Positions 22,901 to 34,046 of a stretch of 64,000 nt of DNA are shown here, one piece after another. The notes beneath the pieces were generated by a model. The model had not been told where the DNA came from. It saw only the letters and a list, made by a program, of their open reading frames with translations, and did not search any database. The position numbers and the translations under genes were made by a program. The number at the start of each line of letters is the position of its first letter. The stretch's first letter is position 1. Source of the DNA: Ceraceosorus guamensis (lineage: Eukaryota; Basidiomycota; Exobasidiomycetes; Ceraceosorales; Ceraceosoraceae); NCBI RefSeq assembly GCF_003144195.1, contig NW_020290055.1:40830-104829 (forward strand). Direction: 5' to 3'.

Positions 22901-24902
22901 AGCGAGGGCTGATAGTGCTGAGCAGCCATTTGCTGGGCCTGCTGATGACCGATCAAGGAACCTGCTTGAGGGGCCATGGAGTGGGAAACAAGAGGAAGCT
23001 GGTGCTGACCTCTAGAATGGTGGGTGCCCGGGGGCCCCTCGTCTTCCTCCATGATGGTTGGTGTGCTGCCGCCATCTCGATTGGTTTGAGAACCTATATG
23101 AGCGTTGGCTGCCAAGGCGTGAGCAAGGTTGTGATCTGCATAAGCCATGTCATACTCCATAGGACGTTGGGCCAGCCCTGCCGTGGACGCCAGATAGAAT
23201 TGCTCGTGGTTGGGATGATGGCCCATGTTGTGCAGCGCCTCCTCCAAGTGCCTAGAATGCTCGCTACTCCCCATTTCGCTGTCGAAGGACTGCCATGCAG
23301 ATTGAGGATCAGCAAAGCTTTGATGTTGCCAGTCACCGCTCCTCCCCGAAGGCCGGCTGTTTGGCCGGGTTTGCCGCTCCGCAACGCTGCGCATGCTTGA
23401 TTGGGAGAGTTCTGAAAAGCTCGACCTGCTAGAAAGCCTCGATGGATTAGACGCTGCTGGGCTCGGACCAGGCCCCGAAGCAATCGCCGAATAGTCGAGT
23501 GGCGTCGAGGAGGGTCCACTGTGACTGCTTGAGCGGCTAGGAGTCTGTGAAAAGGCAGCCGAGAGCGTGGATGGACTTGAACCGATGGAAGTGTGAGATT
23601 CGGCACCTACAGGCAATTGGAAGGGCGGGGACCGTGGAGGCTGTCCTAAATGCGTTGCGTGCATCAGCTGCTCAGAGTCCTGAGGACCATCCGAGGAGGA
23701 TGGGTGAGATTCTCCGTGCATGCTGCCAAATAACGGCAAGAAGGCATGCGGCAATGTCGAAGTTCCCTCTGCGAAGCCACGGCTGTGCAGTTGCGTAGGA
23801 TCATTTACGCGAGTTGCGCTAGCTTGATCATTCACGCCGACCAAGCGCCCCGAGTACTCTGTGGTGTGTCCAAGATCATCGCCCTCGTGCGAGCTTTGGC
23901 CGTCGAACAGAGGAGGGTGAAGTCCGGGAACGTTGTAAAAGCGATTTGGTGCCTGAGGTGTCCGGAGCTCTGTCTCCAGCGTACTGTGAGACTGGACAAA
24001 GACATCCGCGCTCGGTTGAAGATGCTCAGCTCTGGAAGGCGTCCTGTCCTGTGACCGCGTGCCGCCTGAATGTGCATTATCAACGCCTAGCAGCTGTCCT
24101 TCTCGTGCAGCATCGCGGGAGAGGTCCAGCGCTGCCGGTCGATGTGGGCGCTGCAGAGGCCCCGCCACAGAAGCCGTCAGAGGGCTTTGAAGCCCCTGGC
24201 TTCCGTGGCTTCGTCCGACTGTATGAGCGCCCTGAGATGAGCGCCACGGTTCAGAGGAGCCTTCGTGGTGATCACTCGGAGCTAGACTCCAGCTCGATGG
24301 TCCAGCTTGCAGCGACCTAGCTTGTGAATACGCTCCCTCCCCATGACCACTGGGCGTATGCCGAGAGCTTGTGAGCGTTTGCAATCGGTGATGAGTACTA
24401 ATGAGGCCCTTACTCACAAGTTTTTCATGATGAAATCGGCAAGCTGATCCGACTGAGGGAAGGCATGCGATTCGGTCTGTGGGTTCAGAGCATGCAGGAA
24501 CTCCGCAGGCGCAACGTTTGATACTTGTCCGCCCAGATGGTCCATCATGAAATCGCTTGAGTCTTCGAGGCTTGGCTGAGAAAAAGCGTCAAAAGCGGAA
24601 GGTCCGGATACATCTCCTGACGCTGGGTCGCCCGATCGCCGACTGGTATCACCTTGGCGGGCATTGTGCTGAAGAGCAGATGCTGCAGTTGCGTTCTGGG
24701 ATGGTTGAGGTGGTGCACCGCCTGTGCGAAGCGGCGGAACAGATGCGCGATTTTCGAAGCCCTCGAATGCTCCCATCAGCGTGCTCGAAGCAGAGCTACT
24801 TGCGAACATCACATCGTCCGGCCGCCTTGAGGCGTCGCGGGCGGACTGCTGCGACGAGTGCGGTGAGATTGTTTTCCAGCCATCTGAGTCTCCCCCATAC
24901 AT
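19950..24902 (-). CDS. CSL family (CBF1/Su(H)/Lag-1) DNA-binding transcription factor, very large form
   Basis: Five exons join in phase to 1559 residues: 24418-24902, 22469-24367, 22278-22388, 21762-22207 and 19950-21688. Residues 1-790 are disordered, rich in Ser, Gln, His and Pro. The Rel-like N-terminal domain spans about 795-1000 with TMDNYLSSSSR, RFLCPPPMVVLIGSSW, KQIKVISKPSKKRQSARNAD and VNHGTTISLFHRLRGQTVST. The beta-trefoil domain follows (HYNQPVVLQCLQTGVVSPVM, VIRRVDKGT, GDPVSQLHKIALEV). A low-complexity insertion of roughly 200 residues (about 1163-1391) precedes IWTIVGTDIARHTFY. The C-terminal Rel-like domain (about 1445-1559) has WITLFGENFGHNLFVYFGDW and ends in PITLVRHDGVIFPTDHIYRG. 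CSL proteins bind GTGGGAA-type sites; fungi have them without Notch. This resembles the long fungal class such as S. pombe Cbf12. Targets are unknown. Confidence 0.93.
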
Positions 24903-26175
24903 GACGGCAGATCAAAGCATTCGAATGCGCAGAGCTCGACCTCTTGCAACCAATTCAGATGCTCCTTGGCGTTGTGCTCCAAGCGCAAAGCTGTCAGGCG
25001 AGGCGCCGCGATGCTAACAGCTTAAGCGGCCTATTTGCCGAGGGTCGTGCGATACGCGTGTGCAGATCCAAGGCGACTCATCGGCTTGCTCCCGGAGGAG
25101 GGGCCTCAACGACCGTCTAGGACCACAGCAATCAGACAATGGTCCGCTAGCAGCACGTTGGAGGGCAAAGATTTCGCCAAGAAGGCGAAGCTGAAGTCGC
25201 GAGTATGCAATCAGTCGGGAGAGAGATTCGATGAGGCTTTAGGTGCTGTGTTTCCCAGTCTTCGGAGCTTGAGGCAGTGATCAGGGAGAGTTTTTGGACG
25301 AGACGTTGATGATGTCGACACGAGTGCAGACCTGATGAGCAATCCTCTTTGTTGGAAAGAACGCAAACGGCGGGAGCAGATGGATGCTACGCAACGAACG
25401 CAGGGCACGAGGAGTGTCTGGCGAGATGGTAGAGCAGGCGATGTTGGATGAAAACGTGACTTGAGATGACACTGATTGGCATCAAGGTTGTGCGTGCAGT
25501 CGTTAGGAAGCGCCGGGTATACACATCATTGTCTTCCGCATTCAAGCTGGGTTGGAGGTGGACGTTAGGTCAGATATCGCTTCAATGTGTGGGATGGTCT
25601 CGCAGTCTGGAAAGGGTGCGTGCGCATGTACGTGTTGACCTGCAGTCTGAGTGGCTGTGGGTTCTGGAACCCTAACTCGGTGCTGAACGACACGTTGATT
25701 GTTGGTTGGTTCATCAACGGGGTGGAGCTACACTCACGACTTAGACTATGCTACTTACTGTGTGCAATGCGCTGACCGAAGCTTAGCTTCTTGCTGCAAA
25801 GCACATCTGGTCTAGCGCTAGGTTCGGATAGGACAACAGCGTGAGCGTGGGGTGGGAAAACTGTTCTGAGTTCGAGTGCCAACAGCTGCTGCTCGATGCC
25901 TCTGATGCCGCCCTTAGCTTGGGGGGGCGTGGGGAGAGGAGGCACGCAGCGGTGCGGTTGGAAGCGATGCGGCTTCAGAGCGCGCAAGCACAAGCACACA
26001 GTTGTGGTTCAAGAAGTCTTTCTTGCATGCATTTGCATGCAGCAAGAGCTAAAAGCTGCGAATTCAAGTGCGACGCAGCAGGTGCAGATCCACGCTAGAG
26101 GTTTCCTGCACATGAGCAGATGCGAGACATGGTCAGATACGTGCTCGGCCTGAATGACACGCTTGCAAACTCCAA

Positions 26176-26199
26176 CTCTCTTCTCTCTCTCTCTCTCTG
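26176..26199. repeat. CT-dinucleotide tract
   Basis: A run of mostly CT units with one TT interruption, in intergenic DNA. Confidence 0.85.
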
Positions 26200-26553
26200 T
26201 GTCTTCAGCTTGCGACTCGGCAAAGAGTGACGAAAGAGACACTCATCAGAGTCACGTCTCGATCGCGGCTGACTGCGGGTCCGGTCGATTCAAGTCACAG
26301 TGCCGAGAGGCCTGCTCGGCCTGTCTCAGGGGCGCCAATCAAGAGTCGTGAGGTGGTGATCAAGACCTGGATCCATCATCACCGCTAGGTGCTCAAGACT
26401 ACACCCGGAATACGATTTGAGCCTCATACGAGCTCAGGAGTGGGGGCAGCGTGTGGCAACGCCCCGAAACCCATGACCTGATCGCTGGGTTCACCATCCG
26501 GGAGACATGCAGATCGCGTCAACCGTCGCCCATCTGTCAGAGGTTTTCCGCTT

Positions 26554-26572
26554 GTCAGTCAGTCAGTCAGTC
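26554..26572. repeat. GTCA tetranucleotide repeat
   Basis: Nearly five GTCA units in tandem, followed by the near-palindromic GGTCTGAC. Confidence 0.85.
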
Positions 26573-27026
26573 GGTCTGACTGTAAGTAAATCACGGCATA
26601 TTTGAGTGTGTGTCTCGAGTCAAAGTCGAAACAATTTTGCTTCCGGTACCAGTCTCATCTTCTCCTCATGACTCTTGCGCTAGCCTTGATACCGATCAGT
26701 CGTAAAGGTCGTCTATTGCTCGGGTCCTGGGTGTCAATTGTTGCATGTCGTCGTATTCGAATTGCTCTCCAGACCCTTTTTGATTTGATCATCAACACGA
26801 TTCACATCATAAACAACTCTCGTCTTTGGCGCAGTGGTGAAAGCAGACCGCAACATGTAGACGAGCTTGCGATCGAGCAAGATGAACCAGCACTCTTGAC
26901 TGGTGAAAATTGGCTGTCCGCTTACTGTATAGTGCCTGGCGCGACATCAGAGAGTCTCATCACTTTGGTCCGCTTGACGTTAGTTGCGCGATTACCTGGT
27001 GAGCGATTTCGCGTCCAAGCGCAAGT

Positions 27027-27061
27027 CATTATTATTATTGTTATTGCTATTATTATTATTT
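27027..27061. repeat. Imperfect ATT trinucleotide repeat
   Basis: ATT units with GTT and GCT interruptions. Read in frame, this creates an isoleucine-rich false open reading frame ending at 27090. Confidence 0.88.
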
Positions 27062-30000
27062 ACTATGCATTCGAGTACCATGTCTGTTGAGGGAGGGAAT
27101 AGCGCGGTCATGTACATAGCCATCAAGCCGCACGGTGGAGCTTTAGGTAAGTTTCCGGTTGACCTGCAAGTCATCGCGTGGTAGGCAAAATTCCAAAGCC
27201 TGGTATCTCGCTGCCAAGCAAAGACACAGCAAATCGCTACGCCGCTAGCTTCGCAGCGGGGATGGGAGCGTCAGCTTTCTCGAACGCACCACATCGACAA
27301 CGAATCAAGCGCCCCCTCACCAGGACTTGCCTTTGTTCACCATTGCGACCAACGCTGGTAAAGGGGCTGGGAAAGAGACCGCATCGCGTGCTAGAATCAC
27401 GCTCGTAGTGCTCAATCCCAATCGTGTCCAAACATTTCATAGCATTCAGGGCTGGTCTAACGAACACGATTCCTGAGGCACCGTCCTTTGAGCGTGACGA
27501 GCTGGTCGTGGTTGGTGCTCTCGATCTCTGGCCCGAACCGCAGATTGGGGCAGACGGAAGTGAGACCCTTTTAAATGAAGAAGCAAGACCAAAGGGGGAC
27601 ACCGCGCATTGAAAGCAGCTAGCTACAGAGACAGTCTAGTCGTGGGTGTGTGTGCTGCACACAAATGCGGTCCCATGATAGCTTCCTGCAATGCACAACA
27701 AGCGGCCGCGTCGCAACGCATTCCTTCGGTTCCTCCGCAACCTCCGCCCGGAGATGTCAGGCGACCGCGCTGCCTGGTCGGCTGCTGCAGAGGCAGAGTC
27801 GCGATCACAACGCGATGGATTTACGACACGGGGAGATGGTCAAAGTCTAGGCTTCGGCTAAAGAAGTCCGGGCGGTTCCTTTCCGCTGGGCCGTTGACGA
27901 ATCATGCTGATTAGTCCGAGAACATGTCACGAAGATGACGGACACGCAGACGCCTCAAGCGCGTTCTCGTCGAAGCGTGATGAAGAATGAGCAAGCGAAT
28001 TGTGAACGAATGGGCGGTGTGGGTCATGCATCCGATACGCGCTGGAATGATCCAGGGAGTGTGAGCTGCAGCAGGATCGCTCCATCATCAGAAGCGCGAT
28101 TGTGATGCTTGATGGACAAACCAGGTCGAATCCTTTAGCGTGACAGAGTGACAGAAGACCTCTCAGCGGGTCTGTATGAACCCTGCCGCGACTGACGAAG
28201 CCGACCCATGGTGGAGACTTGGACATTGGCGGTGCAGCAACACAGCGACAAAGTACAGGAACGTGGATGGGCATGCAGCACCGATCGCCAAAGCGCCGCT
28301 CTCACGGATTGTACTAAGTTGGCGACGCTCGTTCTCGCATCGAAATATCACACGTGTGAGCCGGAAGCATTCCCTCTTAGCGGGAACGGCTCGCTGCTTG
28401 CCGAGTGTCCAGGCTTGACCGAGTCCCGCTGGGTCAAGACATGATACAGGACATGACATGCACGAAAGCTACGACGAAGCGCTACACTCGTGATTATAGG
28501 CTCCCATCAAATCTCTTGCCACTGTTCGCGCATTCACGATTGCTTGAAAAGTTCGCGTCAAAGCGCTGATATCCCTCGCAACCCTCTGAATTTGGTCTTG
28601 AAGGCAGTTGCGGTCGAACCACAGGAGAAGCCGTCGAAGCCTTGCGGCTGCTGGCCACCTCCCGACGACTCAATGTCAGCCGTTTCCTTCACACGATGCT
28701 TTCACATCGGGGGCCCAAGCGCGGCGCTATGCGCTAATGCATGCTCACTGGGCATGATGGCACGTCCAAGTGAGTAGCTGGACGGTCAGGTAAATCGCAT
28801 GTGGATTTGAGAGATATGCTCTGGTGGCGGAGCGCGATCCCCGCTTGCCTGACGCCGATGCTCAGACTGTGAGGGATAGGTCAGATCAGGAACGGGCAGG
28901 GTGCCAAGCTGAACCGCAAGGCACGGGCACACTCACGACTGTGGTTGGTGCGTGTCGACTGATGTGTAGCAATCCTCTCTGCGAGCGCCTTCCACAGCAC
29001 TACAGCAGCACATGTGAGCTTGGGAGCGCCCCGATTGAGATGCATAAGCTGCTCGCTAGCGTGATCGTAAGACGCCGGGGCGGGCGCGCACGGCCTCGCC
29101 ATCACCGCGCCCGAGGCGTGTTGTTTTTTTACATCTCTTCTACAGCCGGCGACAGAGTCGTGGCTTCCGACTGGTGGGCGGCCCGATGCACGTATATCAT
29201 GCATGCGCAGAAGGCCCAAATAATTTGGTCGTTTGAAGGCCGTGTCGTCGCAAGGCGGCAACGCGCACGAGGCCGTCTTGGTTTGACGTCGACTCGTCTT
29301 TCTTGAGGGAAGAGTGCTCGATCGCTTTTCATCAGTCACAATCACGGTCGTGACTGGGCAAGTCGTGCTCCTAGTTGAGCTACATTCGAGGCTCGCTGGA
29401 CGCTCGTCAGCATCGTGACATGGTGTCATCATGAAAGTCCAGACTACGAGGCGTAAAGCTCAGCTCGTGCCAGATGAGGAGGCCGTCGTTCTGCTGAAGT
29501 GCCCAGCCTCGTGCCTAGCTCGATGGAAAGCTAGGTGTGGTCCGCGAGCCGTGAGTGTAGCCAGCAAGATAAGGAATCACGAATTCAAGGCACCGGAAAT
29601 TGGATCGGCAGTGCGCGAGTGTCGGCATGCAGACAGCTCTCAAGATGTGGACTAATCAGCACTCGGAGCACTCAGCTTGACGCTGCGATAGTGCCATGGG
29701 ACGAGACGACGAACGCCCATGCACTTGCGGGAGTGGACGTACTTCGTTGATGCATTCGAGCGTTTGCCACACAAGGACGCTGGCACGGCCCCATGCCCAA
29801 AATGGTGCGCCTTTCCAGCTGACTGATGCGAGTGTGGTCCCCGAGGGAAGCGATACCCCTTTTTTAGCAACCTTGCCCTACATATAGTTGTAAGAGTGTG
29901 CTTGGCTAAACGGCAAGCCAGGTGAGACAGAGCAGCGTTGCACGCAAAGTCGGCCGCGCCCCGCGAAGATTGGGAGGGCCGCACATTACCAAAGGAACTG

Positions 30001-31553
30001 GCTGGACCCTTGCTTGCACCCTCCGGGCTCATTTAAGTGCGGGGCAGCAGGGCGCGGGGGTTCCTGGGCTTGCATCGGAGATGGTGCCTGTGGTCAGATG
30101 AGATGGCAAGAAGGGTGGTCTCCTAGCTTGGATCACGACTGACGGCGCGCTGGAGAGGCAGAACACAGCAGGTCTTGAGTCAGGCACCTGCCTAGTCACC
30201 CCGCTCGGCAAGAAGGTGCAGCACTAGCGGCTCGAGATCGAAGCTGCGTTTGTGGGGCAGCGGCAGAGGACTCGCTAGGAATTTATCCGTACTCTAAGGC
30301 GGTTGCGACACAACAGTCGTTTCCGCGGTCTTGGCCGTGGCGCCGCTTAAGCGAGCTCAAGCGAGCCTCCTGCCAAGAAGAACGCTTCTCTCTTGCGCTG
30401 CGCTGCCCTCTGCTGCGCGTAGCACATATGTACTGTAGAACACGAGTGCGACTTCCCGCCTGCATTCGAAGGGGCATCCCGTTCACCACAAAATGCGTCG
30501 GCAGCAGACCGATTACGTGTGCTCATCGCCGTTTGCTGCCAGAGCGAGAGAGAGATAGTGAGCGCTCGGTCGAGCCATGGGCTCATCAAAAGGGGGAATT
30601 CGCTGTCGAGTCAAGCGCGATCGCACGGCCTGATACTGACATCAGACTCAGACTGCACGTCACGTCGCGGATCTTATGCAAGTATGAGACCTGCTCCGGA
30701 ACCGCATAGGCGCCAGGAGAGCGCTGTGATTTATTGCTGCACGCGCCCGGCATGATCGAACGACTCGGCGCATCAGACGCTCGGTGCCGCATGACGGGGG
30801 TCTCAGAAGGGCCGACTGATGCTTCTCAAGGAAGCCAGCGCGCAACAGACTCCACACACTGATTGGCAGGTGGAAATGTCGCAAGCGCTTCGAAATTGAG
30901 GCAGACTCGCGCGCAGCAGGCATGTCACGACGCTTCTCACCCGGCTTTAGGAACGCCCGAGAGATTTTAGCGTGGGCAGATGGCTTCCATCAATTCGCGA
31001 GTGCGCGCCACTTGCTCGCAAAAGCTCACAGGGCTTCCCGCGCCAGCGTCAAGGGTTTCGAGAAAAGGTCGCTGCTCGGTGAGCGCCCTACCAGACGATC
31101 CTCGTCACGAATTTTAGCTCCCCAGAGTCGCACATGCTGCTTGTTTACGTCCCTCGGGCATAGACATACGTGCGACTACCATGGAGTGCCCGCAAAGACG
31201 TGCTTAGCAGAGTGGGGTGCATGCATGCTCGGGACGCTACTAGCGCTCCTACTCACAGCCACACCATCGTCGAGATCGTTGGCGGCAGGTCTTGCCAGTA
31301 ATGGTTTGCTACGGGAAGGTGCGTCTAGGGCCTAGGCGGCAAGGCTCTGCCGACCATCGACGCGCGATGCTAGGGTTCTGGCCATGAATCCGTATTGCAG
31401 CGGGAAGTGGTGTGCGGTGCAAATCACCGAGACTGCCTATAGGTGGGGCATGGGCATCGGAGCTGCTTCGGACTAGAGCTCCTCGTTGCCGAATCCTCGG
31501 TGATTTGTACTCCGGTGAGGAGAGCTCTCAGCATAGATGGGCTCTGAGTTCGT

Positions 31554-33431
31554 TCATTTCTCCATTCTCCATAAACGTAGGGCGGTGTCTTGCGTGAAGT
31601 AAGCAGCTTCACGCCCGTGCGCTTCCCGCTCCGACTCGGAAGAAACGGACGAATCAGAGGAGCTCCCTGAGTTGCTCGTGCTTAATCTCTCAGACGGACC
31701 GTGCTCCAGTGACTCCGGCTGAGACCAGTGTCTTGCACCTGAGGCTGTCACAATCAGGGGAAGCAAGGGGTGCGCGGAGACGGTAGCAACAGCATCTGGT
31801 GATTTTGTGATGGCGTGCATCAGCTAGGCTCGTCCTCGTCGTGGGCAAATTTGAATTCTCACCTGAACCAGTGCTCCAGCTCGCACTCGCCTGCCACGTG
31901 TATGAAAGGATTTTGGCAGAGTCACCAAAGCCTTCTGCCGCATCGCCATCAACAAGCTCGGTGTCGTGTCCCGGCTCCTTGGAGACCCTCCACGCGGAGA
32001 CCCGACCGTTGAGATCACCGGCCAGTAGCCAATGACCGCTCCAGTCCACATCGAAGAAGAGCCGCTGCATACTTTGCACTTGCGAGGATGAACCAGCAAG
32101 TCTGCGCGAGAACCCACCAAGGGAGGCAGCTCTGGGCGCGGTGGAGCTGAAATTAGGCCTGGAGCCCGTGTAGCGGAGGTCGTACGCTTGAATGCGATCT
32201 GTGCATCGGGAGCTGATGAAGAGAATGTAAGGAGCAGTGGGGTGAAATCGTAGCTTTAGAGTGGCAAGGCGGAGATTCGATATCCCGAAGAGTAAGCCAC
32301 AATGTCAGCCGTATCTGAGGTGCCGAAAATCCGCTTCAGCAGTACGCACCTGGGAGATGCCTCTGCTATCTGGCTCCCTCCAGCCCGCAAAGAGGCACTC
32401 CGAGGCCTCGGTGAGAGCACCGGGATGATATAGCCCAACGGTGCCAGCAAAGGTGCCCACGGCAAGAACTTGTTGGCCTTGACCGTCTGTCGTCCAATTC
32501 CAACCAATGGCGACGCAGCTCACGAGCCCTCTTTGACCCGGCTCTTGATGTTTGCGAAGGCGCCGTCCAGGAGTCAGGGGCATGGTGATAGGTGCCTGTC
32601 CCGATACGGAGACATCAAACACCGATAGACTGCTAGCATGACCTGCGTAAAGTCTTTCAGATTGGCAGCGAGAACAGAATGAGCTCTTCGGGGCGAGCAC
32701 ACTTCTAATTTTGCAAAGACTCACTGGGTGCCATCCAGACTAAAAGCCAGGCTTTGAGCGCCCACGAAGCGCTCGACGTGGTCCTGAATTGGGTATGCGG
32801 CTCGAGTCTGAAGGAAGAGCGTCGCCGCAGAGAATATGCAACCATTAGGCCAAGTAAATCCATGAGAACCTTTCCCCTACACCCGACTGGCAGACTCACG
32901 CGCCCGCTGTAAGCGTCAACGAGTCTGATCGGCACATCTCTGGCGCTGAATGCAAAGCACCAGGTAGCCGGATGGTCGAAGCTAGCAAAGGGGTACCATA
33001 CGACGTCGAGCAATGGCGAAGGTGCAGGCACTGTCAGCACGAAAATCAGACGATGCTCGTCGTCCTTCGTGTCAAGCTTATAAAGCTGAATCTCGTGGTT
33101 ATCGCATTGAGCCAGCACGTGAGTACCATCAGGAGCCCTAAGTGTCAATGGACGACATGTGAACGGACTTGAGCATGGCTCCGAAGCATTTGGCAGGCGT
33201 TTCGGGGCGGCAAAGCCTGTGGCCGGTACACCTTACATACCATCTCGTTTGCCGCCAGATCGCAGGTGCACCCGACACGTTTTCTCCAAGTGTCTTTGAC
33301 CTCCGTCTTGGAACGATTTCGCTTCTGATTTCTGCGCACAGGAACGGCTGTTTGAGATTCACAAAGATCCGCGAAGGCGAGGCGAAGGTCGCTGGATAGG
33401 TTTCCATGTCACCCTCCGCTTGCTCGTCCAT
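31554..33431 (-). CDS. WRAP53/TCAB1-like WD40 protein (telomerase and scaRNP Cajal-body factor family)
   Basis: Six exons join in phase to 482 residues: 33241-33431, 32900-33137, 32725-32807, 32350-32653, 31863-32253 and 31554-31795. Conserved blocks follow the family in order: TRWAPDGTHVLAQCDNHEI, WCFAFSARDVPIRLVDAYSG, QDHVERFVGAQSLAFSLDGT, QLYAGHASSLSVFDVSVSG, GLVSCVAIGWNW, ISQLRFHPTAPYILFISSR, IQAYDLRY, RLFFDVDWSGHWLLAGDLNG, and near the end TVSAHPLLPLIVTASGARHW. The human protein binds CAB boxes in H/ACA scaRNAs and telomerase RNA and directs them to Cajal bodies; yeast Swt21 is a distant relative. Here it is probably a nuclear RNP-binding WD40 propeller. A Ser/Glu-rich insertion sits just before the last blade. 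It shares a 615 bp divergent promoter with the dynein gene. Confidence 0.92.
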
Positions 33432-34046
33432 GTTGCCGTTTCCTGCTTTGCGCTCAATCCATGTTTAACGCGCCGATCTTTCCTTGAGATCCCACTTCCT
33501 CGGGCTCGCTCCATGGATCTTCGAGTGACACTCGGCTTTGCGTCGTTGACAGTCCTTCCAGAGGTGCAGAGATTGAAGGTGGCCTTCTCTGCTGCCACGA
33601 GCGTGGAATGAGTCAGAACGAGATGGCATCGCACTCTAGACTCAGACTCGATCTGGATGGTGACTGCAGCAGAGAGTCGTGAGTCATTCACGTGATCGGC
33701 TTTGCGCCTCGCTTTCCACGCAGCGTGACTGCCAGATTCAACAGCACACGCACTCACGAATTCACGACGCGCATGCACACCTAGCTGCAGCGCGCGCACA
33801 TGCGTCCGCTACTTCCTCGGATGAGCGTGCACGCTCCTCCGCGCATTTGCGTGTTGGTCTCACTCACCACCAGCACCCGGTGACTCTTGACTCGAAGGCG
33901 TTCTGCGGCCAGTCGAGCAACGTCCTCACTACGGCTGCGGACAACCTCAAAGAAGCGTCTTAGCAGCCGCCCGTGAGCTGCTGAACGGTTCGTCCAGCTA
34001 GAAATCCGAAAGACGCTGACGACAAGCTCCACTCAGCGCTTTCAAC
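33432..34046. promoter_or_regulatory. Divergent promoter between the WRAP53-like gene (-) and the dynein gene (+)
   Basis: 615 bp between start codons. An in-frame TGA at 34017-34019 lies upstream of the dynein ATG at 34047, which supports this ATG as the genuine start. No TATA box is evident. GACTC/GAGTC-type words recur (AGACTCAGACTCGATC near 33645; ACTCACGAATTCACGACG near 33755), as in other intergenic parts of this window. Confidence 0.6.

Larger units (their letters stand above)
24903..31553. other. 6.65 kb region with no recognisable gene
   Basis: This lies between the start of the CSL gene (-) and the stop of the WRAP53-like gene (-). I checked both strands for frames with family motifs or joinable exons and found none. 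The longest frames (160-183 residues) have atypical composition and no splice-linked partners. Simple repeats occur (TCTC at 26176-26199, GTCA at 26554-26572, ATT at 27027-27061). Part must be the promoter and leader of the CSL gene. The rest could hold noncoding transcripts, decayed sequence or a rapidly evolving gene I cannot see. Confidence 0.55.

Noticed and set aside
25668-25676. AACCCTAAC, a possible telomerase RNA template
   Set aside because: Nine bases are expected about once by chance in this much sequence, and no supporting structure or flanking arrays are visible.
26482-26500. CTGGGTTCACCATCCGG, resembling a T-arm
   Set aside because: Deviates from GGTTCRANNCC and has no cloverleaf partner upstream.
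26828-26850. TTGGCGCAGTGGTGAAAGC, resembling a tRNA A-box and D-arm
   Set aside because: No B-box, anticodon arm or pairing acceptor strand follows within tRNA distance.
26602-27090. 162-codon + strand frame ending in an isoleucine-rich segment
   Set aside because: The hydrophobic end is an ATT microsatellite; there is no homology or splice support.
28881-29432. 183-codon minus-strand frame in the gene-free stretch
   Set aside because: No motif, no joinable exons, opposite-strand frames of similar length; consistent with chance in GC-rich DNA.
30922-31335. 137-codon + strand frame with a hydrophobic segment near its end
   Set aside because: Considered as a small membrane protein, but no signal peptide at the start, no splice context and no family.
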